From positions 1-37,549 of the forward strand of contig CAMHMZ010000023.1 of the NCBI GenBank assembly GCA_946186375.1: DNA of 37,549 nt, in the 5' to 3' direction. The notes under the pieces were generated by a model, which worked only from the letters and a program-made list of their open reading frames with translations, was not told the DNA's origin and did no database searches. This DNA is from an uncultured Clostridia bacterium. Its GTDB lineage: Bacteria > Bacillota > Clostridia > Oscillospirales > Oscillospiraceae. Below, piece after piece: positions 1 to 7,715 of the stretch (position 1 is the first letter of the stretch; every line of letters starts with the position of its first letter). The position numbers and the translations under genes are program-made.

Positions 1-596
1 TTTCTTCCGCAAAGGTCACGCCGCACAGCCTGCACTTTGATTTCAGCGGGCAGTCTTTGGGACAGGAGGCAAAGCTCTCTGTCAGCTACACCGTCCCCGT
101 CAGGCAGGAGATCCGTTTGGAGCAGGGCGGGCTTCGTATGGCCGAAAGCGTTGTGGCCGGAGACTCCATTACGGCGACATTGCCTCTTATGAACATGGGC
201 AAAGCAGACATCCTAAACGCGATGGTCACGATTTCCCTACCGGGGATCACCGAGCGTCAAAGCGTGCTGGTCGGAACGATCCAGCCCGGAGAAACAAAGC
301 AGGCGCAGCTCACGATCACAGCGCCGAAGAACGCGCTGGGTGAAAGCAGCGGAACGCTTTCCGTCTCTGGCGAGGATAATGACGGCAATTCCGTCTCCTT
401 TGATCTCCCCGTCAGCCTCACCGTGGAGGAGGCGGTTAAGACCGATGTATTTGACAACCAAACGGCAGCTAAGCAGAAAACGCCCGCGTCTGTGATCGTA
501 CTCTCCATTGTCTGCGCCGTGCTTGTCGCCGCACTGATTGCACAGAGCATCCTCCTCAGAGGCAAGCTCCACAGGCTGGAGGAGGAACGCCTGTAG
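1..596 (+). CDS. C-terminal part of membrane-anchored CARDB/NEW3-like surface protein (5' end outside window)
   Basis: The frame is open from base 3 without a stop, so the gene begins upstream of the window. The TTG at 57 is internal and should not be taken as the start. About 198 residues are visible. They form beta-rich, Ig-like sequence of the CARDB/NEW3 type, with typical phrases such as MGKADILNAMVTISLPG and IQPGETKQAQLTITAP. These are followed by a single transmembrane helix (SVIVLSIVCAVLVAALIAQS) and a short basic cytoplasmic tail (RGKLHRLEEERL). This topology suggests an extracellular domain anchored by its C-terminus, as in adhesin-like or exporter-associated proteins of Firmicutes. 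No catalytic motif is visible. The gene converges on the XRE regulator, with a bidirectional terminator between them. The exact function is unknown; confidence is high that it is coding, moderate for the fold. Confidence 0.8.
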   Translation, partial: SSAKVTPHSLHFDFSGQSLGQEAKLSVSYTVPVRQEIRLEQGGLRMAESVVAGDSITATLPLMNMGKADILNAMVTISLPGITERQSVLVGTIQPGETKQAQLTITAPKNALGESSGTLSVSGEDNDGNSVSFDLPVSLTVEEAVKTDVFDNQTAAKQKTPASVIVLSIVCAVLVAALIAQSILLRGKLHRLEEERL

Positions 597-674
597 TCTT
601 CCCTCGTTCCCGCCCGCTCCTGTCTTTTTGCAGCACGCGGAAAAACCGTACAAAATATCACAGGGCAAAAAACG

Positions 675-713
675 ATCCCCCGGGGAATGAGCGCATGCTC
701 TTCTCCGGGGGAT
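675..713. terminator. Bidirectional intrinsic terminator between convergent genes
   Basis: A hairpin with arms ATCCCCCGGGGA and its near complement TTCTCCGGGGGAT encloses a GAGCGCATGCTC inner stem. On the plus strand it is followed by TTTCTGTTTCTT. On the minus strand it is followed by CGTTTTTTG, the better U-tract. It lies between the plus-strand membrane protein and the minus-strand regulator. Confidence 0.75.
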
Positions 714-760
714 TTCTGTTTCTTGTGCAGGTCGCGAAATGTTTTTTCAGAGACGGGTTT

Positions 761-923
761 ATACTGATACCCAATAAAAACAAGACAATCTTTGCGGCCA
801 GAATTGTGCCATACTGCGTTGAGCTCCTTGACCATATATCTCCATTATGCTCTGCGGAGCCCGCCTTGTCTGGCGCAATTCTGACTCGCAAATCTTTGTC
901 TGCTTTCTATCGGGTATCAGTAT
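761..923. repeat. Long imperfect fold-back (inverted-repeat) element in a 326-bp gene-free gap
   Basis: The gap 597-922 holds no credible gene. Its left arm starts ATACTGATACCC at 761. The right arm ends with the reverse complement GGGTATCAGTAT at 912-923. The arms stay similar for about 60 bp inward (for example CAGAATTGTGCC against CAGAATTGCGCC, and GAGCTCC against GGGCTCC). The right end touches the stop codon of the XRE regulator (923-925). It could be a MITE-like element or a structured RNA; no transposase is present. Confidence 0.6.
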
Positions 924-1573
924 TAGTCTTCGCTCCTTTTCCGCCGCTTCCTTCGCCAGATCAGGTATTGGCCCAGGAGGCTGAGGAGGCAGGGGATCAG
1001 AAAGGTCAGGATCTCCGTCACAAGTGGGACGCCCTCCCTCACGGAAGAAGGGTAGTTCAGAACGCCGAGGGAGCAGAAGAGCACAAGGGTATAGGCCGCG
1101 CGCACCGTAAAAGACTCGCGTCTCGCCTCCCGGCCGGGCAGCGCGCTGTCAAAATACACGCTCATGACACACTCCAGCACGCCGAAGCCGAAGAGCAGGC
1201 CGGACAAGGGCTTTTCGACGGAGAACAGGGCGGGGCTGAGCACCAGGACAGCGCCAACGACCGCATTGATCATCAGAAACACCTGCAAGCCCACCAGCTT
1301 TCCCCGGCTGATGGACTCCATCAGCAGCTCTTCCGCCGCCTTCTGCTGCTCCTCCGCTTCGATGCTGCGCCCGGCCAAGAGCTCTGGGATGCCGATCTCC
1401 AGCTCCCGGCACAGCGGCTCGAAGAGCGCGACGTCCGGCATCGAGCGCCCTTTTTCCCACTTGGACACGGCCTTGTTGGTGACGCCCAGACGCTCGGCCA
1501 GCTCCTGCTGCGTCATGCCGCGTCCCTTCCGCCGCTCCTGGATGAAGTGTCCGATCTGCTGCTGATTCATCAT
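923..1573 (-). CDS. Membrane-anchored XRE-family (Cro/CI-type) transcriptional regulator
   Basis: This 216-aa protein has an N-terminal helix-turn-helix of the XRE type (about residues 7-62; MTQQELAERLGVTNKAVSKW is the core). About four hydrophobic segments follow, roughly at residues 92-116, 123-145, 155-174 and 181-206, and the protein ends in a basic tail (WRRKRRKRSED). The family is common in Firmicutes, where the DNA-binding domain is tethered to the membrane and is thought to respond to envelope signals. The start is the first of two adjacent ATGs; AAGGAGGA lies 7 nt upstream at 1581-1588. The gene is monocistronic. Its target is unknown; autoregulation is plausible but not shown. Confidence 0.88.
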   Translation of the reverse strand: MMNQQQIGHFIQERRKGRGMTQQELAERLGVTNKAVSKWEKGRSMPDVALFEPLCRELEIGIPELLAGRSIEAEEQQKAAEELLMESISRGKLVGLQVFLMINAVVGAVLVLSPALFSVEKPLSGLLFGFGVLECVMSVYFDSALPGREARRESFTVRAAYTLVLFCSLGVLNYPSSVREGVPLVTEILTFLIPCLLSLLGQYLIWRRKRRKRSED

Positions 1574-1670
1574 GCGCCCGTCCTCCTTATCACAGCCCGA
1601 TCATAGCGCCGCGCGCACAAAAAAGCAATCCACCGTCGGTAGACTCCCCTTTTCCCGCGCAGCGGGATAC

Positions 1671-1706
1671 GAAAAAGCGGCCTGGGCTCCTCCGAGCCCG
1701 GCCGCT
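1671..1706 (-). terminator. Intrinsic terminator of the GH43 gene
   Basis: The stem AGCGGCC-GGGCTC pairs with GAGCCC-GGCCGCT (1676-1706). On the minus strand a run of Ts follows (complement of GAAAAA at 1671-1675). It lies 20 bp beyond the GH43 stop codon. Confidence 0.8.
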
Positions 1707-1725
1707 ATTCTCTCGTTGTTTCTTG

Positions 1726-3411
1726 CTATGTCCGCAGCTCCTCCCCGCACGGCGCGGGCACGGCGGGCAGCAGGTCCGGACTGAGATCACGGTAGGTAAA
1801 AAAATCGAAATCCGCGCACCGGCTATGCTGCAGGAGATCGACGCAGCTCAGGCCGACAAAGCAGCCGGTAAACTCGCCGTACTGCGAATACTCGTCCGAA
1901 AACTCGCTCGTGTCGAAGGTCGGGCCGATCTCGCTCCAGCTCTCCCCGTCCGCCGACCACGAAAAACGTGTTTCCCGCCCCTTGATGCGCAGCTTCATCC
2001 AGACCGGTCCCTCTCCCAGCGCCCGGCGGGCGTCGGTGTATTCGGTCTTTTCGCCGTTATCGAGCCGCGTCACCGAGATGGCCGGGCCGCCCAGGCTGTC
2101 GCTCCAATATTTGTGCAGGCAGGCGTAATTCATGTTGTCGTAATAGAGGAGCAGGCCGGCGCTGTGCTGGTGTATCTCCGGCGAAAACTCCATTTTGGTC
2201 ACGATCTCGGCGTTGACGCTCAGGAGCTTTCGCGCCAGGATGCTGACGCGGTTGAGCGAGGCTCTCGCCTCCTGTCCCCGCATGCGCAGCCAGCCGGGGC
2301 GGGAAGTCAGATCGCAGAAGCTCTTCGGATCGATGCGCGGCGCGTAATACGGCAGGCCGAGCGCCGGCGCGTCGAAGTCGTCCGTCTCCGGGAGGGCCGC
2401 GGGGATCCAGTCGGGCAGGCCGCTCCCCTCCACACAGGTCTGCGCCATGTTGCCGCCGCAGGCCAGGCGCAGCCAGCCGTCCTCCGTCCAGCGCATTTTC
2501 TGCATGGCCGTCTCCCGCCCGAGCGTGCAGCGCAGCTCCGGGGTGAAGGGGCGGGCGCAGAGATGCACGAGATAGGTCTCGCCGAGCGTCGTCTCCACGT
2601 AGCTGCCGTGCCCGCATTTCTGCAGGGCGCTGGCGGGATTGTAATAGCGCGGCTTCAGGTGATCCACATCGGCGCGCTCGTTCCGGTTCTCCGGCACCGC
2701 CGTGAGGATGGGATTGGTGGGGTCGCCCTCCCAGGGGCCGAAGGGATCGCGGGCGCGCGCCATGGTGACGCAGTGGTAATAGCCCGTGCCGCCCTCGGCG
2801 CACATGAGGTAATACCAGCCGCCGCGTTTGGTCAGATGCGGCGCCTCCAGGCAGCCCCGATCCGTTCCCCCGCGCCAGATGCGCTTCGGATAGCCCTTGA
2901 TGGCCTTCGTCTTCGGGTCGTACTCCACGAGGCAGATGGCGCCGGGCTTCTCATAGCCGCTGCGCGTCTCCCAGTCCAGAGACACGAGCCATTTCCGCCC
3001 GTCGTCGTCATGCAGAAGGGAGGCGTCGAAGCCGGCGGAGTGGAGATACACCGGCTCGCTCCAGGGGCCGCGGATGTCTTTGGCGGTGATGAGGAAGTTG
3101 TCGATATCGAAATACCGGGCGTTCATCGAGTTCATCACGCCGTAGACCACGTAGAAGAGCTCCTCTTCCTCGCAGTAAGTCAGGCAGGGCGCCCAGATCC
3201 CCTTGGCCGAGGGCAGGCGCGTCAGATCGCAGCTTTTTGCGTCGGTCAGCACGTGGGTATAGAGCTCCCAGTGCTTCATGTCCCGGGAGTGGTAGACGGG
3301 GATGCCGGGGAACCACTCAAAGCTGGACACGGCGATATAATAGTCCTCTCCCCTGCGGCAGATGCAGGGATCGGCGTGAAAGCCGGGCAGGATCGGATTT
3401 TGGATGAGCAT
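1726..3411 (-). CDS. Glycoside hydrolase family 43 (beta-xylosidase / arabinofuranosidase type)
   Basis: The 561-aa protein starts with the GH43 signature NPILPGFHADPCICRRGEDY. Asp14 fits the general base, Asp129 (GFDASLLHDD) the pKa modulator, and Glu189 (RGCLEAPHL) the general acid. This spacing is close to that known for the Selenomonas beta-xylosidase (Asp14, Asp127/128, Glu186). The N-terminal 300 residues make the five-bladed propeller. Residues from about 335 to 555 form the beta-sandwich (DUF1349/GH43_C2 type) usual for GH43 subfamily 11-like enzymes. There is no signal peptide, so it probably acts in the cytoplasm on imported xylo-oligosaccharides or arabinosides. The ATG is preceded by GAGGTG. 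The gene stands alone with its own promoter and terminator. Substrate specificity cannot be read from sequence. Confidence 0.92.
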   Translation of the reverse strand: MLIQNPILPGFHADPCICRRGEDYYIAVSSFEWFPGIPVYHSRDMKHWELYTHVLTDAKSCDLTRLPSAKGIWAPCLTYCEEEELFYVVYGVMNSMNARYFDIDNFLITAKDIRGPWSEPVYLHSAGFDASLLHDDDGRKWLVSLDWETRSGYEKPGAICLVEYDPKTKAIKGYPKRIWRGGTDRGCLEAPHLTKRGGWYYLMCAEGGTGYYHCVTMARARDPFGPWEGDPTNPILTAVPENRNERADVDHLKPRYYNPASALQKCGHGSYVETTLGETYLVHLCARPFTPELRCTLGRETAMQKMRWTEDGWLRLACGGNMAQTCVEGSGLPDWIPAALPETDDFDAPALGLPYYAPRIDPKSFCDLTSRPGWLRMRGQEARASLNRVSILARKLLSVNAEIVTKMEFSPEIHQHSAGLLLYYDNMNYACLHKYWSDSLGGPAISVTRLDNGEKTEYTDARRALGEGPVWMKLRIKGRETRFSWSADGESWSEIGPTFDTSEFSDEYSQYGEFTGCFVGLSCVDLLQHSRCADFDFFTYRDLSPDLLPAVPAPCGEELRT

Positions 3412-3443
3412 GGCAGCACCTCATGAACACAGAATGCAGAAGA

Positions 3444-3473
3444 ATTCTATCATATTTTCCGCCTGCTTGTCAC
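3444..3473 (-). promoter_or_regulatory. Putative sigma-A promoter of the GH43 gene
   Basis: On the minus strand there is GTGACA, an 18-nt spacer and TAGAAT, with a TGA extended -10. It lies about 35 nt upstream of the GH43 start codon. Confidence 0.5.
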
Positions 3474-3502
3474 GCTTCTTTTGCTGCCCACCGGGTGAAA
3501 GC

Positions 3503-3539
3503 GAAAAATGGCAGCGGAGTTCTCGCAAACTCCGCTGCC
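3503..3539 (-). terminator. Intrinsic terminator of the lipoprotein gene
   Basis: A perfect 12-bp stem (GGCAGCGGAGTT with AACTCCGCTGCC, 3510-3521 and 3528-3539) is followed on the minus strand by ATTTTTCGC. It begins 15 bp after the lipoprotein stop codon. Confidence 0.85.
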
Positions 3540-3554
3540 GTTTTCTGTTTCGGT

Positions 3555-4442
3555 TTATTTCGCCGCGATGCCGTTGAAGGCATAGATCAGAAGCTGCGGC
3601 TCCTCGTCCGTCATGTAGTTCGGATCGATCAGCCAGACCTGACCGCTGCCGAGGCAGAGGCCCTCGCCGTTATAGAACATGTCATGGCAGTCCTCCTCGT
3701 CCCCGAGCGCGGCGCGGTCGGACTCGCTCACGGTCTTGTCGCTCATGTAGCTCAAGAAGGCGTCCGCGTCGGCCAGCTCCGTGCCGTTGACGGTGACGGG
3801 ATAGCGGATCATGCCGCTGAGCGCGGCCCAGTCCTCGCTGAGATAGGCCGCACGCACCGCGGCGGCGATCTCTTCGACCTTGCTCTTCTCCATGGCGGTG
3901 AGGCCGCTGTAGTAGTTGGGATCCCCGGCCTCAGCCGCGGTCTCTGTGCTCTCCTCGTCGGGCAGACCACCCATGAAGACCATGCCCTCGGCCGCCTGTT
4001 CCCTGTCGTCCTGCCAGGTCAGCGCCCAGCGCTCGGCGTCAAAGCTGACGACGCCTGTTCCGTCGGTGTATTCCGTCTCCTCAGAGGCGACCTCGCCGTT
4101 TTCCTTGTAGCTGACGATCTTCTTGACGCCGTCGGTATAGCTGACGCTCATGGTCTCGGGATCGAAGCGGCCGCTCATGCTCCACTCGGCGCGCTCCCAG
4201 GCGCTGCCGCCCCAGGTGACGCTGATCTTTGCATTCTCGCTGCCCTCCGGCTCGACCACGATCGTCGCGCGCTCGCAGCGGTAATAGCCGACCACGTTCA
4301 TCACAGGGTTCTGGCCGTCCTCCTCCGTCGATGCGGTCTCCGGCTTAGCCTGCGCCTCGTCGGCAGGCGCCTGGGCCGCCGTGCCGCAGGCCGCCAGAAG
4401 CAGCATCGCACAGGCGAGCAGGCTCAGAAATGCTTTTTTCAT
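3555..4442 (-). CDS. Secreted lipoprotein of unknown function
   Basis: This 295-aa protein has a signal peptide with a clear lipobox (LLLAAC, lipidated Cys19), so it should sit on the outer face of the membrane. After an acidic linker there is a beta-rich stretch (about residues 48-165), with phrases such as GYYRCERATIVVEPEGSENA, that resembles small barrel domains. An alpha/beta segment follows (about 185-295; LTAMEKSKVEEIAAAVRAAY onward) that is reminiscent of NTF2-like folds. I do not recognise a characterised family. The start is chosen from the lipoprotein signal and an AAAGGA ribosome binding site. It has its own promoter and terminator, so it is monocistronic. Confidence 0.85.
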   Translation of the reverse strand: MKKAFLSLLACAMLLLAACGTAAQAPADEAQAKPETASTEEDGQNPVMNVVGYYRCERATIVVEPEGSENAKISVTWGGSAWERAEWSMSGRFDPETMSVSYTDGVKKIVSYKENGEVASEETEYTDGTGVVSFDAERWALTWQDDREQAAEGMVFMGGLPDEESTETAAEAGDPNYYSGLTAMEKSKVEEIAAAVRAAYLSEDWAALSGMIRYPVTVNGTELADADAFLSYMSDKTVSESDRAALGDEEDCHDMFYNGEGLCLGSGQVWLIDPNYMTDEEPQLLIYAFNGIAAK

Positions 4443-4501
4443 CTTTTTGTCCTTTCCATTACATTCGCGCTGCGGCGGCCATCCGCCCCATCGCGCAAGG
4501 G

Positions 4502-4531
4502 ATTATAGCACAGTAAGCCCCCGCGGCACAA
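4502..4531 (-). promoter_or_regulatory. Putative promoter of the lipoprotein gene
   Basis: On the minus strand TTGTGC is separated by 18 nt from a perfect TATAAT preceded by TGC (extended -10). It is located 60-90 nt upstream of the start codon. Confidence 0.65.
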
Positions 4532-4825
4532 GCGAAGTTAAGAAAACTTAGGAAAGAGTTTTCTTAAGTAAACGCTGATCAAATCGCCTGCGGCGCCTCC
4601 CGGAAAATTTGCGCCCTGATTTCGTCACTTTTTCTTGAAATACACAAAGTATTCCTGCAAAAAAGTGCCATCATCAGAACACAATTTTTCTCGGGATCCG
4701 CTCTTGCCGACTTAATCATCGTTTCCTTAACAATGCGGAGTTTGGAATTCGGAAGGAAAACGAAGGATCTGCGCGGAAATTGGGGTTTCTCTTTTCTGAA
4801 AACTGAAATCTGACTTCTGAAAACT
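4532..4825. other. AT-rich intergenic region containing one copy of the recurring intergenic tail
   Basis: No gene is seen here. There is a short inverted repeat (AAGAAAACT at 4540-4548, AGTTTTCTT at 4557-4565). From about 4732 onward comes the tail sequence that recurs in this window: GGAATTCGGAAGGAAAACGA, then GCGCGGAAATTG, then CTGAAAACTGAAATCTGA-type repeats. Confidence 0.55.
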
Positions 4826-4869
4826 CACAAGGCAAAAGTCCCGGGCGAGCCCGGGACTTTTGCCTTGTG
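4826..4869 (-). terminator. Very long perfect hairpin terminator of the CAP/LRR protein gene
   Basis: A 21-bp perfect inverted repeat (4826-4846 and 4849-4869) has a two-base centre. Its inner part AAAAGTCCCGGGC/GCCCGGGACTTTT gives a classic stem with a T run. It ends 8 bp before the stop of the minus-strand gene. Confidence 0.85.
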
Positions 4870-4876
4870 TATAACG

Positions 4877-7639
4877 TTATTTCACCTTCAGCGTGACGGC
4901 CTTCGTCGTCACCTTGCCCGCCGCGTTTGTGATCACGCAGCGGTACTGCCAGCCGTTTCTCTTCGCCGTCGCGGACACCTTCAGCGTCGCGCTGTGATAG
5001 CCCGGCGTCTTGTCGGTGCAGTTTTTCCACTTGCCGCTCGCCGACGTGCGGTACTGCCACTGGTAGCTCAGATCCGCACCCGTCGCCTTGACCGTGAACT
5101 TTGCCGTGCCGCCCTTCGCGACCGTGACGTTCTTCGGCTGTGTCGTGATCGCGGGCTTTGCCGCGACTTTGAGCGTGACGGCCTTTGTCGTCACCTTGCC
5201 CGCAGCATTCTTGATCACGCAGCGGTACTGCCAGCCGTTCTTCTTCGCCGTCACCGGCACCTTCAGCGTCGCGGTCTGATTGCCCTCGGCCGTAGCCTTC
5301 TTCCACTTGCCGCTTGCCGATGTGCGATACTGCCACTGGTAGCTCAGGCCCTCGCCCGTCGCCTTGACCTTGATGGTCGCCGTGCTTCCCTTTTTGGCAG
5401 TGACGTTCTTCGGCTGCGTCTTGATCACGGGCTTGCCGGCTGTGATCTTGACGACGCTGCTGAACGTGCCCTTCGTTCCGTCCGCCGCCACCGCGCGCAC
5501 CTTGAAGTAATAGGTCTTCCCCGCCGTGGCCTTCGTGTTCGTGGCCTTGAGGCCTGTCACCGTCTTCAAGAGCTTGAAGGAGCCGCTCTTGCCCATCGTC
5601 GAGCGATAGACCTGGTACTTTACCGCCCCCGTTACGGACTTCCAGCTCAGCGTCGGCTTGCCTTTGGCGGTGATCGTCCCGCTCACCTTCGGCGCCGCGG
5701 GCTTTGCCGTCAGCGTGACCGTCTCGCTGAACTCGCCCTTCAGGCCGTCCGCTGTCACCGCGCAGACCTTATAATAATAGGTCTTCCCTGCTCCGGCCTT
5801 TGCATGGCGCCAGCTTGTGCCCGTCGTGGTCTTGACGAGCTTGAAGGAGCCGGCCTTCCCGGTCGTCGAGCGATAGATCTGATACTCGGCCGCGTCGGGC
5901 ACTGCCTGCCAAGTCAGCTTGGGCTTGCCGCTGGAGAGCTTGCCCGTCACGCCCGGCGCCGCGGGCTTTTGCTGCTCTCCCGGCGTGCCGCGCACAAGCT
6001 CGGTGCTCTCATCGATCATCAGCGTTGTCAGCGGCGCGTCCGGATGAACACAGACCTTTGTCAGCTTGTTGCCGCGGCAGTAGAGGCTATCCAGCAGGGG
6101 GCTCTCGCTCAGATCCAGTTCGCTGAGAGAATTGTACATGCAGTTGAGGCTCGAGAGGGAGCCGCAGTCGCTGAGCTTGAGCGAAGCGAGCTCATTGGCG
6201 GCACACACGAGCGTCTCCAGCTTGCCGAAGCCCGTCAGATCCAGCTCCGTCAAGCGGTTTCCGAAGAGGTTGAGCTTCTTGAGCGAGGCGCGGCCGTCCA
6301 TCGTCAGGGAGTGGATTGCGTTGCTCTGGGCGTCAATGTTCTCAAGTCCTATGCAGCCTGTCAGATTCAGTTCTTCGATGGAGTTAAAGGAAAGATCCAG
6401 CTCTTTCAGTGCCTTGCAGCCCCGGACATTCAGCGCCGTCAGACTGTTGTAGGAGCAGTTGACCGTGCTCAGAGAGACTAAGGAGCTGAGATCCAGCGCC
6501 GTCAGACTGTTTTCGGAGCAGTCGAGCGCGGTCAGCGCGGTGAAGAGCTCCAGGCCCTGGAGCGAGCCGATGCTTTTCCCCTTGCAGTCGAGCGTTTTCA
6601 GCGCCGCGAGCTCAGCGTCGTTCAGCGCCTTGTCGCCGTTTGTGTCCGCTATCTCGCTCACCAGGGCGCGGAAGTTCGGATCCGGGAACCTGGCCTCGTC
6701 GATCGGGATGCCCTTGCTGGGCGGGGCGACAGGCGCGTCCTTGCTGACGGTGAGCGGCAGGCTGACCGTCGTCCCGGCGATCGTGGTGCTCAGCGTCGTT
6801 TCGCCCACGGCGACGGCTATGAGAGCGCCATCTTCGACTTTTGCGATTTTCTCGTTTCCGCTGGTCCAGTCGGCGGTCATGACGCCCGAGATGGCGCCGC
6901 TGGGCCAGTGATTCTGGATATGCATCGTCCCGGAGACACGCGGTGTGTCAGTCTTCGCGCCGGGCTTGATCGTGAGCTGCGTGGGAACGGCCTCGGCGTC
7001 GGTCAGATCGAGGATCCAGGCTTCCGAAAGCCGGATTTCCACCGTGCGATCGCCGTCGGAGGCGCTGCCGGCGCTGTCCGAATAGTATCCGAAATCCTGC
7101 ACCCAGTAGAGCCAGCCATTATACGCCACGCAGCCGATGCCGACGCTGTTGAAGCTCTCGCTCAGCATGTTGCGCCGGTGGCCCTGGCCTTGATAATCGC
7201 AGTCGTCCTCGCGCCAGCCGACAAAGGCGGACTCGGCGCTCCCGTAGCCGGCGGCAATGTTCTCACCGGCCGTGTAGCAGCCCGCCGGAAAGGCAGAAAA
7301 GCACATCGTCCCGTCCGGTCTGGCATGAGCGAAGCTCACGGCGATCTCCGCCGCACGCTGCATGGCGGTCTTCTCCAGGCTCTCGCTGTAGCTGAGCGTT
7401 CCGAGCTTTCCGACCTTGCTGACGATGGTCGTGTTGTCCTCGGCCAGATAATACGCCTCGTCGCCGGTGCGGAAGTCGTTGATCATTTTGAGCATCCGGC
7501 GCGCCTCGGTCTGGTGGTAGGTAACCGGAAGTTCAAGGGTGTGGACCGTATTGTCGGCATGAGCCGGGGCCGGGCAGAAGCCCAGCAGCATCCCGAGCAG
7601 CAGCACGAGACACAGGGCCGATCGACAGAACCTCCTCAT
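4877..7639 (-). CDS. Large secreted CAP-domain protein with Ig-like, leucine-rich-repeat, FN3 and tandem Ig domains
   Basis: The 920-aa protein starts at the ATG at 7639. AGGAGG lies 7 nt upstream and a signal peptide follows immediately (LVLLLGMLLGFCPAPAHA); the longer upstream frame has neither. Domain order: CAP/SCP domain (about 45-190, with His105, Glu126 and His154 in SFAHARPDG, YTAGENIAAGY and GQGHRRNMLS); a Big_2-like Ig domain (about 220-300); an FPDPNFRALV plus dockerin-like DTNGDKALND lead-in (318-345); leucine-rich repeats of the LDCSENSLTALDLS type (about 347-530); two FN3-like modules; and two nearly identical 85-residue Ig-like modules with YQWQYRTSASGKW. No LPXTG motif or transmembrane anchor is seen, so it is probably secreted or loosely wall-bound. 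Such proteins are usually taken as adhesins. It lies downstream of the WYL regulator. Confidence 0.9.
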   Translation of the reverse strand: MRRFCRSALCLVLLLGMLLGFCPAPAHADNTVHTLELPVTYHQTEARRMLKMINDFRTGDEAYYLAEDNTTIVSKVGKLGTLSYSESLEKTAMQRAAEIAVSFAHARPDGTMCFSAFPAGCYTAGENIAAGYGSAESAFVGWREDDCDYQGQGHRRNMLSESFNSVGIGCVAYNGWLYWVQDFGYYSDSAGSASDGDRTVEIRLSEAWILDLTDAEAVPTQLTIKPGAKTDTPRVSGTMHIQNHWPSGAISGVMTADWTSGNEKIAKVEDGALIAVAVGETTLSTTIAGTTVSLPLTVSKDAPVAPPSKGIPIDEARFPDPNFRALVSEIADTNGDKALNDAELAALKTLDCKGKSIGSLQGLELFTALTALDCSENSLTALDLSSLVSLSTVNCSYNSLTALNVRGCKALKELDLSFNSIEELNLTGCIGLENIDAQSNAIHSLTMDGRASLKKLNLFGNRLTELDLTGFGKLETLVCAANELASLKLSDCGSLSSLNCMYNSLSELDLSESPLLDSLYCRGNKLTKVCVHPDAPLTTLMIDESTELVRGTPGEQQKPAAPGVTGKLSSGKPKLTWQAVPDAAEYQIYRSTTGKAGSFKLVKTTTGTSWRHAKAGAGKTYYYKVCAVTADGLKGEFSETVTLTAKPAAPKVSGTITAKGKPTLSWKSVTGAVKYQVYRSTMGKSGSFKLLKTVTGLKATNTKATAGKTYYFKVRAVAADGTKGTFSSVVKITAGKPVIKTQPKNVTAKKGSTATIKVKATGEGLSYQWQYRTSASGKWKKATAEGNQTATLKVPVTAKKNGWQYRCVIKNAAGKVTTKAVTLKVAAKPAITTQPKNVTVAKGGTAKFTVKATGADLSYQWQYRTSASGKWKNCTDKTPGYHSATLKVSATAKRNGWQYRCVITNAAGKVTTKAVTLKVK

Positions 7640-7675
7640 AGTAAGGCCTCCTGTAGTTTTTTCCTGGTTTTCTTT

Positions 7676-7704
7676 ATGATAACACGTTCTCCGCCGCGCT
7701 TCAA
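7676..7704 (-). promoter_or_regulatory. Promoter of the CAP/LRR protein gene
   Basis: TTGAAG, a 17-nt spacer and TATCAT on the minus strand, entirely between the WYL stop codon and the CAP gene. It suggests the CAP gene can be transcribed independently of the regulator. Confidence 0.6.
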
Positions 7705-7715
7705 GGCAGTTTCTT

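Noticed and set aside
658-891. Minus-strand 77-codon frame between the first two genes
   Set aside because: It runs through the terminator hairpin and the fold-back element; no ribosome binding site or recognisable sequence.
1723-3426. Plus-strand 567-codon open frame
   Set aside because: Antisense shadow of the GH43 gene, which has catalytic residues, promoter and terminator on the other strand.
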